DNA of 64,000 nt, from the NCBI RefSeq assembly GCF_035582795.1, contig NC_134372.1, positions 39,470,316 to 39,534,315 on the forward strand, written 5' to 3'. Shown here one piece after another: positions 1-15,300 of the stretch. The notes beneath the pieces are model-generated. The model did not search any database, was not told the origin of the DNA, and saw only the letters and a list, made by a program, of their open reading frames with translations. The stretch is from Mycteria americana. Lineage: Eukaryota > Chordata > Aves > Ciconiiformes > Ciconiidae. Position numbers and translations under genes: made by a program. How positions within the stretch are numbered: position 1 is the first letter of the stretch; each line of letters starts with the position of its first letter.

Positions 1-93
1 ATAAGTAACCACAGGGTTTCTGTGAAGACAACAAAAAAGCAGGGGTGTGGGCAGGGAGCAAAAGAAGCAGGCAAAGGAAGTAGTTATGGCCAT

Positions 94-116
94 TTGATTG
101 ATTGATTGACTGATTG
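94..116. repeat. TTGA tetranucleotide microsatellite
   Basis: About five to six TTGA units with one interruption, visible directly. It is a simple repeat with no gene association. Confidence 0.7.
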
Positions 117-3100
117 GGTATTTGATTATGAAGACTATATTCTCAATCGACAAAACCTGCTGTGATTATAACTTCTCTGAGTTCAGTGGAGTTCTCCTCG
201 GACTTCAACTGATTCCTCCTTCTCTCAGAAGGCAAATCTGGGAGAGGATCAATAGCCTCATTTCTTTCCTTGGCTGAGAATACCCAGTGATTGAAGTCAC
301 TGTCCTCAATTTTTACCACCTTGTCTAACAAATTCCAGAGACAGTAAACTCCAGAGTGTAAGATGTTTCTGCTGTCTGTAGGTTTTCCAGAGGCACTGAC
401 AAAAGACAGATGGAAGGGAAAAGTTCAGTGTGTACCGTGGGAAGGCCTGGTGAAGATTTTCTGGATCCAGCTCATGTTACCTTTTTACTTTTTTACCTTT
501 CCTGAATATTGGTGGAAAAGAGATTAAAAGTCCCCAGAAAATGTGTGGTTAGATACAAAAACTGAATAGTGCCTGACACTAGCAAGTCTCAAACATAAGT
601 GCCTGTTGTCTGCTATTTTTACTGGACTCCTCAAAAATGCTTCTTACAATTAGTATTTGTGTCCTACCTAGTAACTTACTTTCATAAATTCAAACAGGCT
701 TTGTTATTATCTCTTCTTAGAGTTTAACAGTTTTATGGCATATTTTTACTGATCTCCTGAATGACCCAAACTGAATGTTAATGTCACATTTCTTCCTCTT
801 CAGCCTCACAGGAAATCATTTTTCCTTATGTGATTCAATGCAGTATGCAGTATGCCAGGGGCTCTCACAAGGCTTTCCAATCTTGTTTCAGATATATATC
901 TTGCAGGTAGAATGGAAGTCTCAGCAGCTGAGATATACTGCACACAACCAGTGAATTTCCTTTCTCAGCATCTCAGCCTGCCCTTTTTGCACTGTGAGGA
1001 ATATTGTCCTGCCTCTCAAAGGGGCTGTGAGACTTCTGAAAGAGCATGAGCTCATCAAAGAAGATACACGGGGAAGGTCCAGCTGTATGAAGTGCTATGC
1101 CCATATATGAGGTTTCAGAAAAGCCAAGGGAACTGAAAATGTTAAAAAACCCTTCAGCAATTTAGGTATTTCTCTCTTCTAAGTTCAGCTGGATCCCCAA
1201 ATTCTGTTTTAATACACCTCACATTTTTCTTCCTTGTTACTTTGGATCAAATTCAAAGCATTATCTCAATGAGTAAGAAACAGAGTAATCTTCCTAGTCA
1301 CCTACTAAAAGCAAAAAGGAGAAAAGTTTCTGAGACTAGAGTACCCATCTGATTTTTTTTTATGCAAATGGCAGAAAATGACTAGAATTAGTAAGAAAAT
1401 AATAATAAGCAGTTCCAATAACATTGTTTGAGGGTATATTTCATGCTAACTTCATGACCACACAAACTGAGATAATGCAACATCACTAGGATTTTCTGAT
1501 TTGAACAGACTAGATCTAAAAAGCAGGGCTGACAGTCAGACTGAAGGGCTCAGTACATTTGGCCAGTACTAATAATGGCTCTACAAATGTTTCTGGGGCT
1601 TCCAAACCTTCAAAGTAGCGAAGTATTTTGTTGATTTATTTTTAAAAATTGTAAATCACACTCACTTAAGAAGCAAACTTTTACATCTCTTCTACTCTAG
1701 TGACGCTTTCCTAGTAGCTTAGAATTGTGCTTTACATACAAGCTCTCCTTTCTAGAGGTGGGATTTTTACAGGGCTCATTTGAAATTGGTGGCTGATTCT
1801 CTTTGTATGTGATCAAAACAACACTGAGCTGTGAAAAATACCAAAATTCCTCCCAGTTGCAACCATGTGTCTGGAAACTGTTTCCAAACATATTTTCAGA
1901 GTTTACACATATCTTGTAAGATCATTCCAGAATGCCATTATAGTCTAGCTCACATCTGAGCAGTTTTGCAGAAAAGGTCTTATGTTCCCTCTTGAGTTGG
2001 ACATGTGCCCAAATGCACCCAAGCATAGGGTGCAGTAGGATAAGGTCTGCTTTCAGTAATACCAGCTGCCAGTAAACTCAAGAGGCCTATTAAAAATAGA
2101 AATAGTTAAGACAAGTGGTGCAGCCACACAAAATTTTCCTGGCAGGAAAGAAAAGGGGTGCACTGGAGCTGCGACATAAATTTCAGGCTCATAAGGATTC
2201 CCTCTGCTGTGCTGATCTCACCATAACTTCTGAAGTCATGAAGAGGGGCTGCTTTGTAGTAATGGTTTAGCTACAAAGTACATTTTGCCTCATTCTATGA
2301 GGATGACAGAAACCCAAAATGACCTTCTTCTGCTCTTTCTTAGTTTCAAAATTCAGTCATTTCAGTGACACATTCAGAAAGCCAGGATATGGGAATGAGT
2401 TTCTGTTTGTCCATCTCCCTATCATCCTCCAATCTGATTTATACTTCAGCAATGTTTAAGATTAGGTCTTTTGATACATTGGAGTTTTGGAGAAATTAGA
2501 TAAGAAAGACTGATTTTTTCATTTGAGCTTATTGGGAATTAAGACTTTGCAATTATTTGATGACCTGACTGAGGAGCATTCACAGAAGAGAATGAGAAGA
2601 AGAAATCGACTATCACAGGCAGAGTAAGTGGAAAGACCCAAAATAGATTTGTATTTCAGAGCTTTCCATAGTGACAGCAAAAGCAAGTCATTCATATGGA
2701 TTCAGATTCAAAAGAACAGACCTAAGGAATATACAAATCATGATGAGATCACAGATCTGAGAAAATTAAAGGGCCACCTTTTTCCTCCAAAACGCCCTTC
2801 AAACATTGGCATGTAAAAAATAAGAAGTAAACAAGCAAGCAATCAACCAGACAAAAATCTGGACTTGGACACTGATTCTTGCATTGCTGTTGCCTCCTCT
2901 CCCTCTTCCTGCCACCAGGTCTGGCAAGACTGGGATGAGAAGCCTGGAGAGAATGGAGTCCTCCTTGCTGGGAGCTGCACCTCCTCTTACGAACTGATGG
3001 CTAATAGGGCTGTAGTGGTCTCCACATGGCTCCTTCCTGTGGAAGATCTAACCACCTCTCCTGTCACATCAGTGGCTGTGAATGGCACACAGAAATAGGG

Positions 3101-6100
3101 TGAAGGTGCAATTGCTCACTTATTATGTCCTCATTACGCTATGTGTTGCGAAGGTTCAGCTCTTTTCAGTGGTAGACCTGCTGGTACCAACAGGGACCCA
3201 ATAGAGACCTTAAGTCAGGACAGTGTCTCACAGACCTTCTTGAACTGTCAATCTGATCTCACTGTGGGACAGTATCTCAAAATGAAGATATAAGCAGCCT
3301 AGTAAAAGGACTGAAACCAGTTACTCAGCAGAAGGGAAACCTCCTTCCTCCCCCGCTCCCTTTAGTCTGAAAAGTCACCTTGCACACTGCAAGAGCTTTC
3401 TCTGCCTAACTGACAACTTGGCAGCCCTGACAAGAGCAATTTGTCTTTGGATGGAAGCTGGATCTGTGGCAAGCATATAGTTACAAAATAAGTCACGCTT
3501 TCCTTCCATTGAGTGCATGTTCTATTTATAGCACATTCCAGATTATGCAAGGATTCCCAGAACACTGCAGACTCTAGTTGAAAATTATATCTGCATAGCA
3601 TGGACTATACCAAGCAATATTTTAAAAATCCTATTGTTAGCAGAATGAGCATCTTGCAGTTATATTTACAGAAAACCTGGGGTAAATTTGGAAAGATACC
3701 ATATAGTAATGAAGAGTAGTTACAGTTCATTTTATTTTGTTTGCCAAATCATTTTGGTAAATTGCATCTTTTAAAAAAGCAAAACAGTAATTGCATTAAA
3801 AAAGCCTGAAAAACCAAGGTAAATAGTTCAGTTAATTGAAAAGTGAGATTTTTCTGATATTTGAGAGAGTATGTATTTTAGAAAATATGAGGGAATGTTT
3901 TAGAATTTGAATGATTCAGGACAAGATTATCTGAATTCTAACACTTTAATGTCAATTTCATCTCAAAGTTGTGACAAAATACAGTATCTTGCTATCCATT
4001 CAGCCATGGGATAGGAACTTTCAGTCAAACTTTGTTTTGTGATGCAAACATTACAAATTTCTTAAAATTTCATGTTGAGAATACCAAATAATAAAGCTGG
4101 GACTTAAAATATTTCAGTGACATTTAAGAACTTCTAAAGCCTCAAGAAAAGCACATAGCAGGAGAGCCATGCAGATATAAAAGTAAAATACACATATCAC
4201 TGAACATACCTGTTTTCAGTGCAAATGCGTCATAAACACCTGCATGTATTTCTTTTTCCCCAACTCTTATGTCATGTAAACTTAAAGTGCTCTTATGCTT
4301 TGAAATAGGCCAATTGGCAAAGCTTATTCTGAATTTTCAAATGACTTATCACTCCTCAAGTGTGAAGCAGGAATTTCTGAAAGTCAGACTCAGTAATAGC
4401 CATGTTGAAAATTTGGCTGAGTTTAGTCAAAAACAAAGAAGATTCATAGTTCTATTACAAAGCTTATTATCACTGAGTCATCACAGGTTTTCACTGAAAT
4501 ATCAAATACAGACACAGCTTTGGGTCAGGACTATTCAAAAATATAAACAACAATGACCATTTTCATGCCAGTGCATTCTGTCAGACTTCACAATCTTGAC
4601 TAATTTTAAAAAATGGATGTAAAAAATTGGATGTCCCAGTCTATTATAGACAGCAGATTCACTCTAAACTCTGTTAACTGGTTTGCTGGCTAGCTAATCA
4701 ATCCAAGAACAAGCAGTACTCTTTCAATATGTTTTTTAGTTTACTATACAATTGCCAAGCCCTGTTATGAAGTGAACTTTGCAGTCTAACAATAAAATAC
4801 AGCTATAGAAAAAAACTGCGAAGTTATCTTCAATAACAGGTTAAATTGGCAATATACCTGGGCTTAACTGTAAAATTTTATGAAGTGTGTTTAATGTGTT
4901 ACAAAGCAAGTTTATACAACTAGAATTAAATAGCTTACCCTCAAAACCACCTTTTGTGCTTGATTTAGAAACTGGGCATTAACAAAGTTTCTTAACAAAC
5001 TAATAATGCTGTTGCCATTGTTAACACGACATTCAGGCCTCTGTACCTACTTATCAGGTTCTGCAGTGTTTCAGTCCATAAAAAATACAAAATACATGGG
5101 AAGAGGGGAGAGAAGAAAGAGGGATATTTCTAGACCCCAATGTAATGTGGAAGGGCATTTTTGTGGTATTTTTGTTTAGTGATATCACCTATTGTCACTC
5201 GAATTTTAATCTCTGAAGTGCTATTTTCCGTCAACAAACTATGGAAAGAAGGTGATGTGAGCTCCTCAGTTGTCTATCCAATTATTCATCATTAATGGGC
5301 TGAGTCGCAATGTAAACCTTCATGAGTAACTTTAGAGATAGAAAGGAGCCAGATTAGACAGTTTTAATTACCCAACAGTCATCATTTGAACTCTCTCTTC
5401 TCATACCCTTTCATTTTTAAATCAAACCTCCAGTCTCACATGTTAGTTTTCACACATGATCCACTAGATACTGGAATAATTTACACAAGGTGTGAAGTAG
5501 TCTGTTTTTAGCTATCTGTTACAAAGTTAGCAATGTTACTATTCTTACTGGGCACAGTGTGTAAGATATATTCCCACACTAGGAGAGTATTTAGTAAGGT
5601 CACAAGGATGCCCAGTCCTTATCAAACACATTCCCTGGAAACTTGGCAGGGGTTTCATTTTACAAGAATTCAGGGGCAAATTAACGGTATTGGGTTTAGA
5701 CTTATTTACATTTTTCAGTGTTTGTGCAGAAAGAATTTTGTATTACCAACCTGTAACAGAAAATTTCTTGTCAGCAGTATTCAAAGTCTAATTTTGCTTT
5801 GAGTAAATTGATTTTGAATTCATTTAATTCACTAACTTTGGTACACATTTGCACTAGAAGCAGGCTGTATTCACACTACTAAGATTTATTTTAGTCTATT
5901 TAATCATTTCATAATTAAGAAAACTGAACATTTTACATAATTTTAAAGATGATAACGTCAAGGCTGGAGGCAAACAGTAATATATGCAAAGACTGGATGC
6001 AAATATTTTCAATGTTTAAACAGGATTTTATGTAACCCAGAGAAACAGAAGCAATAGAAGTGTGGCTCTAAATGGAAACAGAGCAGAAAGAAAGGACTTG

Positions 6101-7240
6101 GTCAGAGAGCTACGTCTCTACTTCTAATAATCTGTGGGAAAGAGGGAAGTCCCACACACACTCTGTTTCTTGTCATTTTTCTGACATTTTCCTTAGTCTC
6201 TATCCTGTAGAAGGTGTCTGTGTGTGGTAGGAATGTTGCCAGAAACAGTGAGGTGGAAATTGAACACAACCAGCCATTGAAAATCTTTGCAGAACTCCCA
6301 GACAGTCAAAGTAATCGCAGGAAGTTCTTCAAATTCTGCTGTCAAGGCAGACCAAACTATATATCCTGAAAAGATGTATTAAATAACACATCACAGTGTA
6401 TCCAATGGAAAAAGATGTGATCTGCTGTGCTCATGAGGATCAGAAAAGAATGGTGAGCATGGAAACCCTTATTTTAGGGAAGAGTCTTTTTTAAAAAACT
6501 TATTAAGTGGAAAAAAAGAGGAGCAGTTAGTTATTACCATCGGCAAAAGCTGAATGTAGCCTCAATAAATGAATGAAGAGACTCAGATCCCTCTGAGAAT
6601 CCAAGAATGTGTATAGAACTAAGTTATGAAACTTAGCAAATATTATATTCAACTATGTATCCTGAAAGCAGAATATATGCAGATAATATGCAATACAGAA
6701 TATTTGCCATGACATCATCAGCTGGTTTTTGCCTATTTGCTATGCATTGAGGCCTACCCAACTTTCTCAGCCTCAGCAAGAATTTAGAATTTGAAGGTGG
6801 GTAATTCATTAGTTTCAATTAATAGGAAAAGGACTAAGGCCTAGACCCTACCTTGTACTACACCTGTGTAATTTAGAGACTCGGGGTCACCAAGAGTCCT
6901 TTTCTGCCCAGACTCGTACTGTCGGCAGCATGCACTTACAGCAGGCAGCAGCACTCAGGAAGAACAGCTGGCTGAGCTGCCAGCCTGCACTCTGCTCTCT
7001 CAGTGTTACGTCTTCCCCAGCATACTGGTATGGCATCTTGCCATTTGCAGCACGTTCTGGCCAGAAGACGGCATTTGGATACAACTGCACTCCAGAAGTC
7101 CAGCAAAATAAATTGCCTCAGCCTATCTGTCAGAATGAAGTCTTCTACCAAAGGATACCCTTGGTCAGAAGTTGGCAGTCCTGCAGAGGACAGCCACACT
7201 TAGGAAACTTGCTTTCACATCCTGCTCCATCAGAGATTTC

Positions 7241-7345
7241 TTCTGTGACCTTGAACAAGTTACTGGCTTGTCTATGCCTCAGTTTGCTGCCTGAAAACAT
7301 TTGCAGGGCTTCTTGAGTGTAAGATTGCAAAGCCCTCAAATGCAA
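7241..7345 (+). repeat. CORE-SINE / MIR-like fossil, plus orientation
   Basis: The stretch 'gtgaccttgaacaagttact' followed by 'gcctcagttt' matches the conserved core of MIR/CORE-SINE elements ('gtgaccttgggcaagttact...gcctcagttt'). The sequence after it (a run ending in 'gcaaagccct') resembles the region before the 3' end. The match is divergent and patchy, as expected for an ancient amniote SINE. The boundaries are approximate. Confidence 0.5.
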
Positions 7346-8954
7346 TGGTACTGAGGACCAGAAAAGTGGACGGATACAAACTTTTTTTGGAAACACAGCT
7401 TTCTAGTTCAACTATCAAAAAACCCCAACTGTACCAGAGTTCAAGTATGGGGGTCAAAAAAGGCTGTAATAGCAGAGAGCCTTCAAACTCTGCTCTTGGG
7501 TAATGAACATGTCTTCTGACACTTAAACAACCACTGCTGACTGATAAACAATGCAGCATCTTGCCCTTCTGGCCTACAGAAAGGGTCACCACATGTAGGG
7601 CCTTTGAGCTGCTCTGGGAAATGCAGATCTTAGAAGGCTTCACCGAGAGTGATGTAGTTCTGTGTTATATAATTATAATTTCTTCTCTAAGATACAAAGC
7701 TCTCAGACAGTAACGTTCCCTGGCTTTCCTCACGTGAGGGTCACAGCGTTCTTTGTGCAACGTTGCTCCTGGAGCTCACGGTTCAGTAACTTTCTATCTG
7801 CCTTGATTGTAAGTGGCAGTGTCAACGCTCATGCCAAAAATAAACCCTCCTGATGAATGACATGGATACTCCCCAGGCTTAGAGGCATCTTTTTATAGCA
7901 ACCCTTTGATTTCAGATACCAAACATTTGCTATTTTTGGCACGGAGGCTTGGAGAAACTTTCATGATCTTTAGCCTACATGACTACTTTTGCACACAGCT
8001 CAGGTGCTGTCAGAGTACTTGTGGCTTTTCTTAAAGATAGGGAAATATGTTTATTTTAGTGGATATTTGTACTCACTAGAGAAACAGCTGACCTAGAAAA
8101 TGGAGGCTGTGCTATCACATGAGGTTTTCCAAATTGTTGCTGGGGTATTAAGGACTTGTCACTTCAAGAAGTTCTAAGATGTCTGATGGTTTAATACTTA
8201 ATGTAACTGAAAAGAATAATTTTGAATTGAATTAACTAGAAGTGAAATGTAACCATGGGATGACTTCGATGTATTTCCTCATGTAATGACCTGGAGAAGA
8301 TTTATACATTTATTTATTTTAATAAGAGAATGTGGTACTAATGGCAGATGCCAAATTCACCCTCTGGCAGATAGAAGTTCACTATTTATTCATAGTGCGG
8401 ACTGAAGATGTCCTTATCAAAACATATTTTTCTAAAGTCATAATTTACCTCTAATACAACTCTACCAGCCATAAACAGCACTAGAAACTACTGTGTAGAC
8501 AGAGCTCTTGTTATTTTACCTCACAGCAGTTCAGTACAACTGGGTAACAGAATAGCAAAATTTTGGCAGCACCACCTGATTTAGTCATTGCTATCAATGT
8601 TCTAGTGAATTATATTTCTGATATTTACTACTGTAGTCAGAGCCAAATATCAAGGAAATGTGTATCGCCAGTAAATGTTCTGTAGCTTAAGAAATGCTTG
8701 CCAGATTAGACCTGGTTTACCATAGTACATAGAGATTCTGGGAGGTAATTTAATTTTCCGGTCCTTATAAATCTTAATATCACTGGTAAGATTTTTTCAA
8801 ACAAGGATTACAATTTTCGTGATGACAGTGTCATTTGCAGCTGATTAAATACTAGCCCAGACTATAAAATCAACTTTTACCTAGGAAAACATAATACCAG
8901 GAGACAGAAACAAGGAGACACTCCAGAAGGACACCTTTAAAAGGGAGAAGAGGC

Positions 8955-9355
8955 CATGTGAGGGGCCACATCTGGAATACTGTGTCCAGTTTTGGGTCTC
9001 CCAGCTCTCTCCACTGGCGAGAATACAGTGGAGAGCCACAGGGATGGTAGGGGACTTGAAGATGTAGTGTGTGAGAAGAGGGAATGGGGTTTGTTTAGCC
9101 TGGAGAAGAGAAGGCCAAAAGGGAATTTAAGTGTTGTCTTCTGCTACCTAAAGGTGGGGCTTATAGAGAAGACAGCAACAGGCTATTCTCAAAGGCACGC
9201 CACAAAAGCACAAAGAGTAGTAGAGACAAATTACAACAAGGGAAAGGCATAAGAAAAGTATTCTTTATAACAAGGGTGGTTAAAAGTATAACAGATTACC
9301 CAGCGAGGTTTGAAAACCTCCAAGGCTAGAGGCCATGAATTCAGCTGGCAAAGAC
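8955..9355 (+). mobile_element. CR1 LINE, 5'-truncated 3' fragment
   Basis: The stretch includes 'ctggaatactgtgtccag' plus 'ttttggg', then a purine-rich 'gcctggagaagagaaggcc' stretch and 'attacccagcgaggtttg'. These are in the order seen in the end of ORF2 and the start of the 3' region of avian CR1 (pol) elements. The copy is diverged, lacks the usual 3' terminal octamer repeats and has no intact frame, so it is a dead, old insertion. The edges are approximate. Confidence 0.75.
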
Positions 9356-12300
9356 CCACATCAGCCTATAAAGTAGTTCCTTTATGATTGAAAGCTGTTG
9401 GTTGCCTAACTTGATGATTTCCAACAAATACTTCTTTAAATTGTGGCAGAAATTATTAGTTTTATGAGGTCTCATTTCAGCACTACTTCAGTTCTATGGG
9501 ACTGAAGATTTGCTTTCAACTTGCCTTCAGACTTAGTAACTGTAATGATAGTTACTGGTATGATTTACCATTCTTTAATGCCTGCAGTTCAGAAAGTCTC
9601 TAGACCTTGTACTTGGCACAATACAGACATAGAACAAAGAGAGCAGTCCCTATACATTATTCAGGACAGACAAATAATGGGAAGGTAAAGAAGTATGGCA
9701 AAAACAAATCCATGGCTCATCATCAGAAAACCTGGAACAGATCCCCAGGTCTCAGTTTAATGCTTTTTTTTCCTTGAAGTTTCTTGTTCACGTTCCCTTT
9801 CTGATCAATGCAACTTAACAGCCAATCTATGTAATAAAAGTACAAGGAAAAAAAAAATCAGTATTTTGGACACTTTACCAATATTTGAAATAATTTTAAA
9901 AGTGAATTTCACAAGAAGTCTGTGAATAGGACCTTATTTCTTCTGTAAATAAATATGGTCCTAAATACCAGTGCATTAAGGCTGCTTAAGGCTGAAAGTA
10001 GGATGATTCCAACTTGTCCTATTTTAGCAGGGTATACTCAAGGTATACTTTTAAAGACTACTGAATGCAATTCATTTCACAATTACTTTGAAAGGATTGA
10101 AAGTCTGACCAGATTAGATTCAAAGCCTGGGCAGCAATTGCTACAGCTGAATACAGAGCTTCATATACCTATTCATTTTAGCTGTTCACTAATGTTAATA
10201 TCCACTGGTCATTAAGTAAAAATTCAGTCCTTTAGACTTTCCTCCCTAAGGCACGCTAATGAATTTTTTCATGGATGTTAATCCAGCTAGTAAATTGTTC
10301 CTCTCCCTCTGTACATAATCTCCCTCTCCTTTTAGCATTTGACCATTTCAAATGCTGAGAGAGAGACTATAACCTCCCATGGAAAGCTTTTCCTGTAAAC
10401 ACTAAAATGAAAAGAACAAAAGAAAACAAAAGGATCAAAAAGTGACTATGCTTTTGGGATAATGTAAGTGAGAGAAGTTTTATTTCTAAAAGCTGATATA
10501 CAATGTATATGCATGTATCTGTGTATGCATGTCCCTATGCTTTAGCAGATTTCTTCTTTGCTTTTTTCAGGTCTCCACAGTCAGATCTGACTACAGGGAA
10601 CAGCCCACGGAAGAGTAGGTATCTCGTACTGTATCTGCCAGAACTGCTTTACTTGGGAAAACAACAGAAAACAGGCTCAACTAAAATTAATAGAGAGTCA
10701 AAACTGTCAACCAGAATACAGGCTACAGAAAAAAATTTAGTTTAAAACAATGAGCTGTTTTGAGTAGGAGAAAGTTCCCTCCCTTTACCTTAGAAATTCA
10801 GCAGTGATTTTTAATTCTGACACTTGTCAGTAAACATACTAAAATACTGCTAAGTATCAAAGCTTAAGAGAGATGCAGCCATTATCAGAGAGGAGCTGCA
10901 TTGTCATGCATCAGATTTCTCTCATTTTTATTAATTTTTTAAAATCTCAAAGTTAGAAAATTACAGTGGAAGAAACTTCTTTTGCTAAACTCTTCTAGTG
11001 CAGACAATCTTTGCTGAGGAGTGACTAACAGGCTTGTCTACAGCATGACCATTAAGTCAGGGTAAGGAAATACTATTTATTATCTATTTTGCACTACCTC
11101 CTGCCTGTGTGCAAACACTTCAAAAAAGAAAATCAGTCTACATGCACAAAGATGCTCTGAGCTGAGGGCATGCCTTCCCCTTAAAATGAAAGATGGTACA
11201 GGCTTCAGCAAGCTGTGACCGGAATCAAAGTGAAGCAGTCGTATCAACACAGCACTGTACAAAAGGTCCCACCAACAGGTATTTTTTTTTAACTAAGGAA
11301 CAGCATTGCACCCCAATAACTATTTGCTGTCTTTGGAGTCAAAGCTGGTCACTCTTCAGTGCCATGCTGTAGCTAGCTATATATATTGTTCAGTGAGTGG
11401 CACTGCATTCCATTGTGCACCATTTTTCATTACTGTCTTAAGAGGACACACAGAGCTACTGCAAAATAGCTAGCAGACTAAATTCATACCATTAATTGTT
11501 CACTTTGTAAACAAACTGATTCAGACTACTACTCATCTTACTATCAACTTACCAGCTTACATACTAACTTTAAAGGATGACAGTTATAACCTACTGTGGA
11601 GAACTTTCTGATACATTATAAATACCCAAGCTAAGTCTCTGAGTACATTAGTGTGGATTCAGTGACGCCAATGGAGTAAGAACTGCTCCAGACTGATCCT
11701 CAAACAACAGATCAAAACCTTGGTTCTTTTCTTTTTCTACTGGCTTGGTTGTCTGTTTTTGACTGGAAACACTATTTATATATCTTAAATACATAAGGTT
11801 TATGATTACGTTAGCCTGAGTCAGACAAGCAGTAAGCATACTTGGAACAATGCACACAACCTGCAGTCAACAGCAGGTTGCCAGGTAGAGGCAATAATTC
11901 TGAATTCTTTTCATTTCAACCTGAAATAACACCAAAAAAGGTGAAAGCCATTATGCAAGCTACAGACAACTCATAATTAATGTCTGAAATTCCCTTGTAA
12001 TTTATCTTTTAAAGGGGAAGAATCAAAACAACTATCAATTATAAAGACCATAGAGCAATATAAGGCCATTGTTTTTACACATAAGTGTTATCAGTTTATT
12101 TCCAAGATTTTTTTAAAAACTTGGTGTCAAATGTGAGCATCATTGTTTGAGTACATCCATACTTGACAGCATGTCTGTCAAGCACATAATCTTTAGGGAG
12201 GCTTTTCTCATCCCCAGTTTGATGTGCTAGGTGGAAATGAGGACTCTGCTGACAGGAGGCCAGATGACTGATAAAGTACACATCTAGCATTGAGTCAAAT

Positions 12301-15300
12301 GCTCCACAATCCCAACATATACACTTGACAGAGACACAGACATTTGTGTAATTAACATCTGGCAAGCAAGAGGCAGATAAGTAGTCAGTAGGCGGTTTAC
12401 TGAGAACTGAATAGTTCTAGTCATCTGTGTAATACGTGCACGAGCTGTCAGTCAGAGCTGGGGGATTTCTCTAGACTGACAGAGTCATGTGTATTCACCT
12501 TTTCTTAGCTCACAGAGGAAGAACCCTCCCTTTCCAGAAACAGACATAAATAGACTTTTCAGCAGACATGAATGCAGTGTAGATTAGTAAATTTCTATAT
12601 GCACAGGATAAGGGTTGGAATCACAGTAAACTTACCTAGTTTAAAGTATTTCATAGTCAGAACTATAAAAGTCTAAATAATCTGTACCAAAAAATAGATG
12701 CACTAGAAACACATTTTTGGTGCAAATTCTCATTAAGGCACCTTCCTTGTTTTCCCTTGCTGGAAATCAAGATAATTCCTGCAGGTGAAGCTCTATCCAC
12801 TCATAGCAAAGGGTGCAAAACCAGGACATGTTTACCTTTTCTTGAAGACAAGCATCTCTGAATACAGTACCTCTGCTCCTGTTACATCTAGATTTCAACA
12901 GTAGATTTACTGCCTCTTTTCTGGAAAAGCTGTGATATTTTTACCGTAAAGCAGACAATGCTCAGCATCATATTTCAAACAAGCTCTCTTGCCCACGTGC
13001 TCTGAGTTGTGAGGCACCAAAGCAACCTGTTTGTTTCCTAAAGCAAAAATCTGGAAAGATACCTTTGTTCCCAGACAGTGAGACTGTTTACACTATCATC
13101 TTTTCTTCCTTTGAGCAACACACAGATTCTAGAAATGCTACCCACAACTGACATGGTTCCTTCTTCTATTTAGTTCGACTCTTCTGTTTCCTCCATATAC
13201 TTGGAAAAAAGTGTAAGTTGACTGATGAGGATCTGTCTTTTGCCTAAGTGGAACTGTAAAAAAGAATACATTCTTGCTCCTAAAACACATTTGTTGAAAC
13301 ATGGGCTGTCAGCCTATTAAATGGAGAAGAGACACAAAAAGTTAGCCAAAATAGATAAATAAATGATGATATTGAATTTCATTTAGATTGTAGTGAAATG
13401 AGCTACCTACTTTGCTTTCATATGCAGTCACATCACTAAAACAGAATTGTTCTATTTCTCTTTAGATCAGTGGCCTGAGCATTCTAGCCAAATTTTGAAA
13501 GCCTAATTAAATTTGAACAGCTACTGCTTCTAGCCCTTTTCTACCCCAGTGCTTGGGTTATAGCTTGACTCTGTTCTTGCAGTGGGTTACAGAGATGGCC
13601 CAAGGGGACACAGGGAATGCTGCTTCTGTAACTTGTTTTTCACCACCTGAACAAACTGCTTGTGTGTTTTTATACCTCCAGTTCCACACTGCTCTCTCAG
13701 GTGGACCAGTCTCATTAATACCCCATTTCCACCTCTAGAAGTAATTGCAATGCTTGTTCTTTATCAGACAAATTTTGGGTATAGTTAGTCATAAATGCGC
13801 CTTTATATTACACAACCACAATATCCTGTTGTAATGTAAGACATCTTTTTCTTTGCTGCTACTGCAGAGATGGCAAAACTTGATGTGCATAAACTAACTC
13901 TGGAACCAGAATCCTGTTTGGACCTATCCCATAGCCCAGGCATTAGCTATCTTAAAACTCGGTATGACAAATGCTGTTTCATACTGTGGATATGACTTAA
14001 TCTATTTGAGACTTTAAGAATTCTTTGGGAAGCTTGGTTAATAGTTTCAGCAGGGTGCTGAAGCACTACTATTTTTATACTCAGAAGGAGATAATTTTAA
14101 GATATCCATAGATCAAAAAAACCCTTCAGTCTTCAGTTGAAAAATATCTTTCTGTTTTTCAAAAACATGGGAAACTTTTACTGTGAATTTAGTTCCAAAA
14201 AACAGTCTATATTAGCCATAGAGTCTATTCAACTCATCCTTGCTTTAAAAGGGCCAGGTGCCCTTCTATAAGATGGTTTATAGACTTGAGCAGAATTTCA
14301 GACAATTATGGTAGCAGAGAATTTGGCTCTTCTCTTCCAAAGGTGAAGTTAATGCAAATATGGATAAGAGGAAATTCACACTGAAAGGAAAGCATGCATT
14401 CCGCTCAGAGTCGTTCTAGGTTTTGTACTATCTCATGATTTTCAGTTACAATTTTGAAAACATATGCAAGAAAAACTGCATGAAAATTGTTCATTGACAG
14501 ATGTCATCTTTTTACTATTGTCTGAAGTGGATAGAACTTTACCTGGTACTTTTCCATGCAAAGAGTCTCCCCCACTTCCAGAATACAAATACTTAGACAC
14601 AGCTACAGTAAAGAAAAATTCCAAGTGACACGGATGTATAACCATTAGCAATAGAGATTTCTGAAATGTCAAAAAGCATGTTGTCACTGGTCTTTTCAGA
14701 AAGATGTGCAAGTAAACTCAAAATAGCAGCCACAGACGATATTCCTCAGTTCACCAGTAAAACAGAGGTAATCTTAGATATCATACAAAAGCACTTATTA
14801 GCAAGTAAGTCAAATGCTTAAATCCGTGTCCTTGGCTGAGACTATATCCCTGTTCCCCTGGCAAACCCAAAGCACCAAGTATAATTGCTCAGGCAGAGCA
14901 AGCCAGTACAGTGTAGTTATTTGACAACTGTGTATCAATACGAGTTCATATGCATCCAGTTGTGTTTTTAACTGAAAACATGCCTCTGAACTGTAAACAA
15001 ATTATATTTGTTCCATTTCCCTGTCTTTTTCTGGACAACTGTTGCCTTGAAACTGAGTTTTGAGTTAAATATAATGAGAACAAAACAAGACCTATCATAG
15101 AATTAAGGTTTAAAATCCTTTGTACCTTAGGTTAAAGGCAGTATTAGTACACCTTGCTACTTTGCCATTTCCAATGCTTTGTAAAAGATAAGATTATCTC
15201 ATTAATCCTGTTGTGCTCCCTCTAAGAAGGTGAAACACTAGATAAAAGAACACAGAAATAAAGCAGTTGATAACTGGTGTCTGATACTAGAGTATCAAAG

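Larger units (their letters stand above)
1..8954. other. Noncoding AT-rich DNA, no gene identified
   Basis: I found no open frame with recognisable protein similarity and no RNA gene here. Short open frames on both strands look like chance openings in AT-rich DNA. Contents that can be named are a TTGA microsatellite near the left edge and a MIR-like SINE fossil near 7.25 kb. A locally more GC-rich patch at about 6.9-7.65 kb has open frames on both strands but no recognisable product. Confidence 0.6.
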
